A stretch of DNA of 5,388 nucleotides from Candidatus Saliniplasma halalkaliphilum (lineage in GTDB: Archaea > Thermoplasmatota > Thermoplasmata > Halarchaeoplasmatales > Halarchaeoplasmataceae): positions 1 to 5,388 of the forward strand of contig JAFDTG010000098.1 in assembly GCA_019594235.1 (NCBI GenBank), in the 5' to 3' direction. The position numbers were made by a program, and so were the translations under genes. Every line of letters starts with the position of its first letter. The first letter of the stretch is position 1. The notes below the pieces were generated by a model. The model was given only the letters and a program-made list of their open reading frames with translations, had not been told where the DNA came from and searched no databases. Below are positions 5,160 through 5,388 of the stretch, piece after piece.

Positions 5160-5388
5160 TTACAGTAACTTCCCCCAAGAATGTTCAAAATTACAGTGGG
5201 TTTTACCAAGATCTCTTTTTTCCACTTTTAACCCTTCTTCTTTAAGTGTAAAATCGAAATCCTTAACGATCGCCGGGTACTCATTGTAGAATAAGATCGA
5301 TTTCATCAAATACTTTCTTGGTTGCTTGAACTTCCAATATGCACGGGAATATGCCTGAAGAACAAGATTTAGTTTTTTGTGATCATCC
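5160..5388 (-). CDS. C-terminal end of an unidentified protein (partial, possibly radical SAM type)
   Basis: An open frame enters from the right window edge and ends with TAA at 5162-5160, leaving 75 codons that start DDHKKLNLVLQAYSRAYWKF and end FEHSWGKLL. The frame is open throughout with natural-looking composition: aromatic and basic residues in LQAYSRAYWKFKQPRKYLMKS, then FYNEYPAIVKDFDFTLKEEG. The YSRAYWKF..PRKYL stretch loosely recalls the tail of B12-binding radical SAM proteins (BchE-like), which often end in a YxRFYxRPxxL motif. That is a weak resemblance, and neither the cysteine motif nor the cobalamin domain can be seen here. It is on the same strand as the TPR gene but separated from it by 146 nt containing a promoter. 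Confidence 0.6.
   Translation of the reverse strand, partial: DDHKKLNLVLQAYSRAYWKFKQPRKYLMKSILFYNEYPAIVKDFDFTLKEEGLKVEKRDLGKTHCNFEHSWGKLL

Overview
This is an AT-rich archaeal segment, most likely euryarchaeal. The evidence is an archaeal-type DnaG (TOPRIM protein with the archaeal N- and C-terminal domains), an archaeal SbcD/Mre11-related metallophosphoesterase, TATA-box promoters, T-rich terminators without convincing hairpins, and anti-Shine-Dalgarno matches ahead of two starts. I cannot place it to genus. A Thermoplasmata-like or uncultivated euryarchaeal source is plausible but unproven. Every gene lies on the minus strand, so transcription runs from high to low coordinates.

Layout in transcription order. 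(1) 5388-5160: the last 75 codons of a protein cut by the window edge, perhaps a radical-SAM-type protein. (2) 5013-3571: a 480-residue soluble TPR protein with its own TATA box and ribosome site, starting on TTG. Its middle section carries an exact 48-residue supra-repeat. (3) 3568-2834: an archaeal metallophosphoesterase, 2 nt after the TPR stop and so almost certainly in the same operon, ending at a T6 tract. (4) A 221-nt intergenic region with candidate promoters and a 16-nt motif present twice. (5) 2612-1389: dnaG, whose ATG start is fixed by a well-placed AGGTG, ending in an 18-nt T-rich terminator. (6) 1300 to the left edge: ppdK (pyruvate, phosphate dikinase) behind a strong TATA box.

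The most notable observation is that ppdK is interrupted by a single in-frame TAA codon (104-106). The same frame continues beyond it with clearly PPDK-like sequence to the window edge. It is a one-codon nonsense change, not a frameshift. Sequencing error, a real nonsense mutation or a recoding event cannot be told apart here.

The genes do not form an obvious single pathway. DnaG acts in RNA processing (exosome) and possibly priming, PPDK in central carbon metabolism, and the TPR-phosphoesterase pair has no assigned process. I found no convincing new defence or mobile system, CRISPR array, tRNA, rRNA or insertion sequence. No gene-free stretch exceeds 300 bases.
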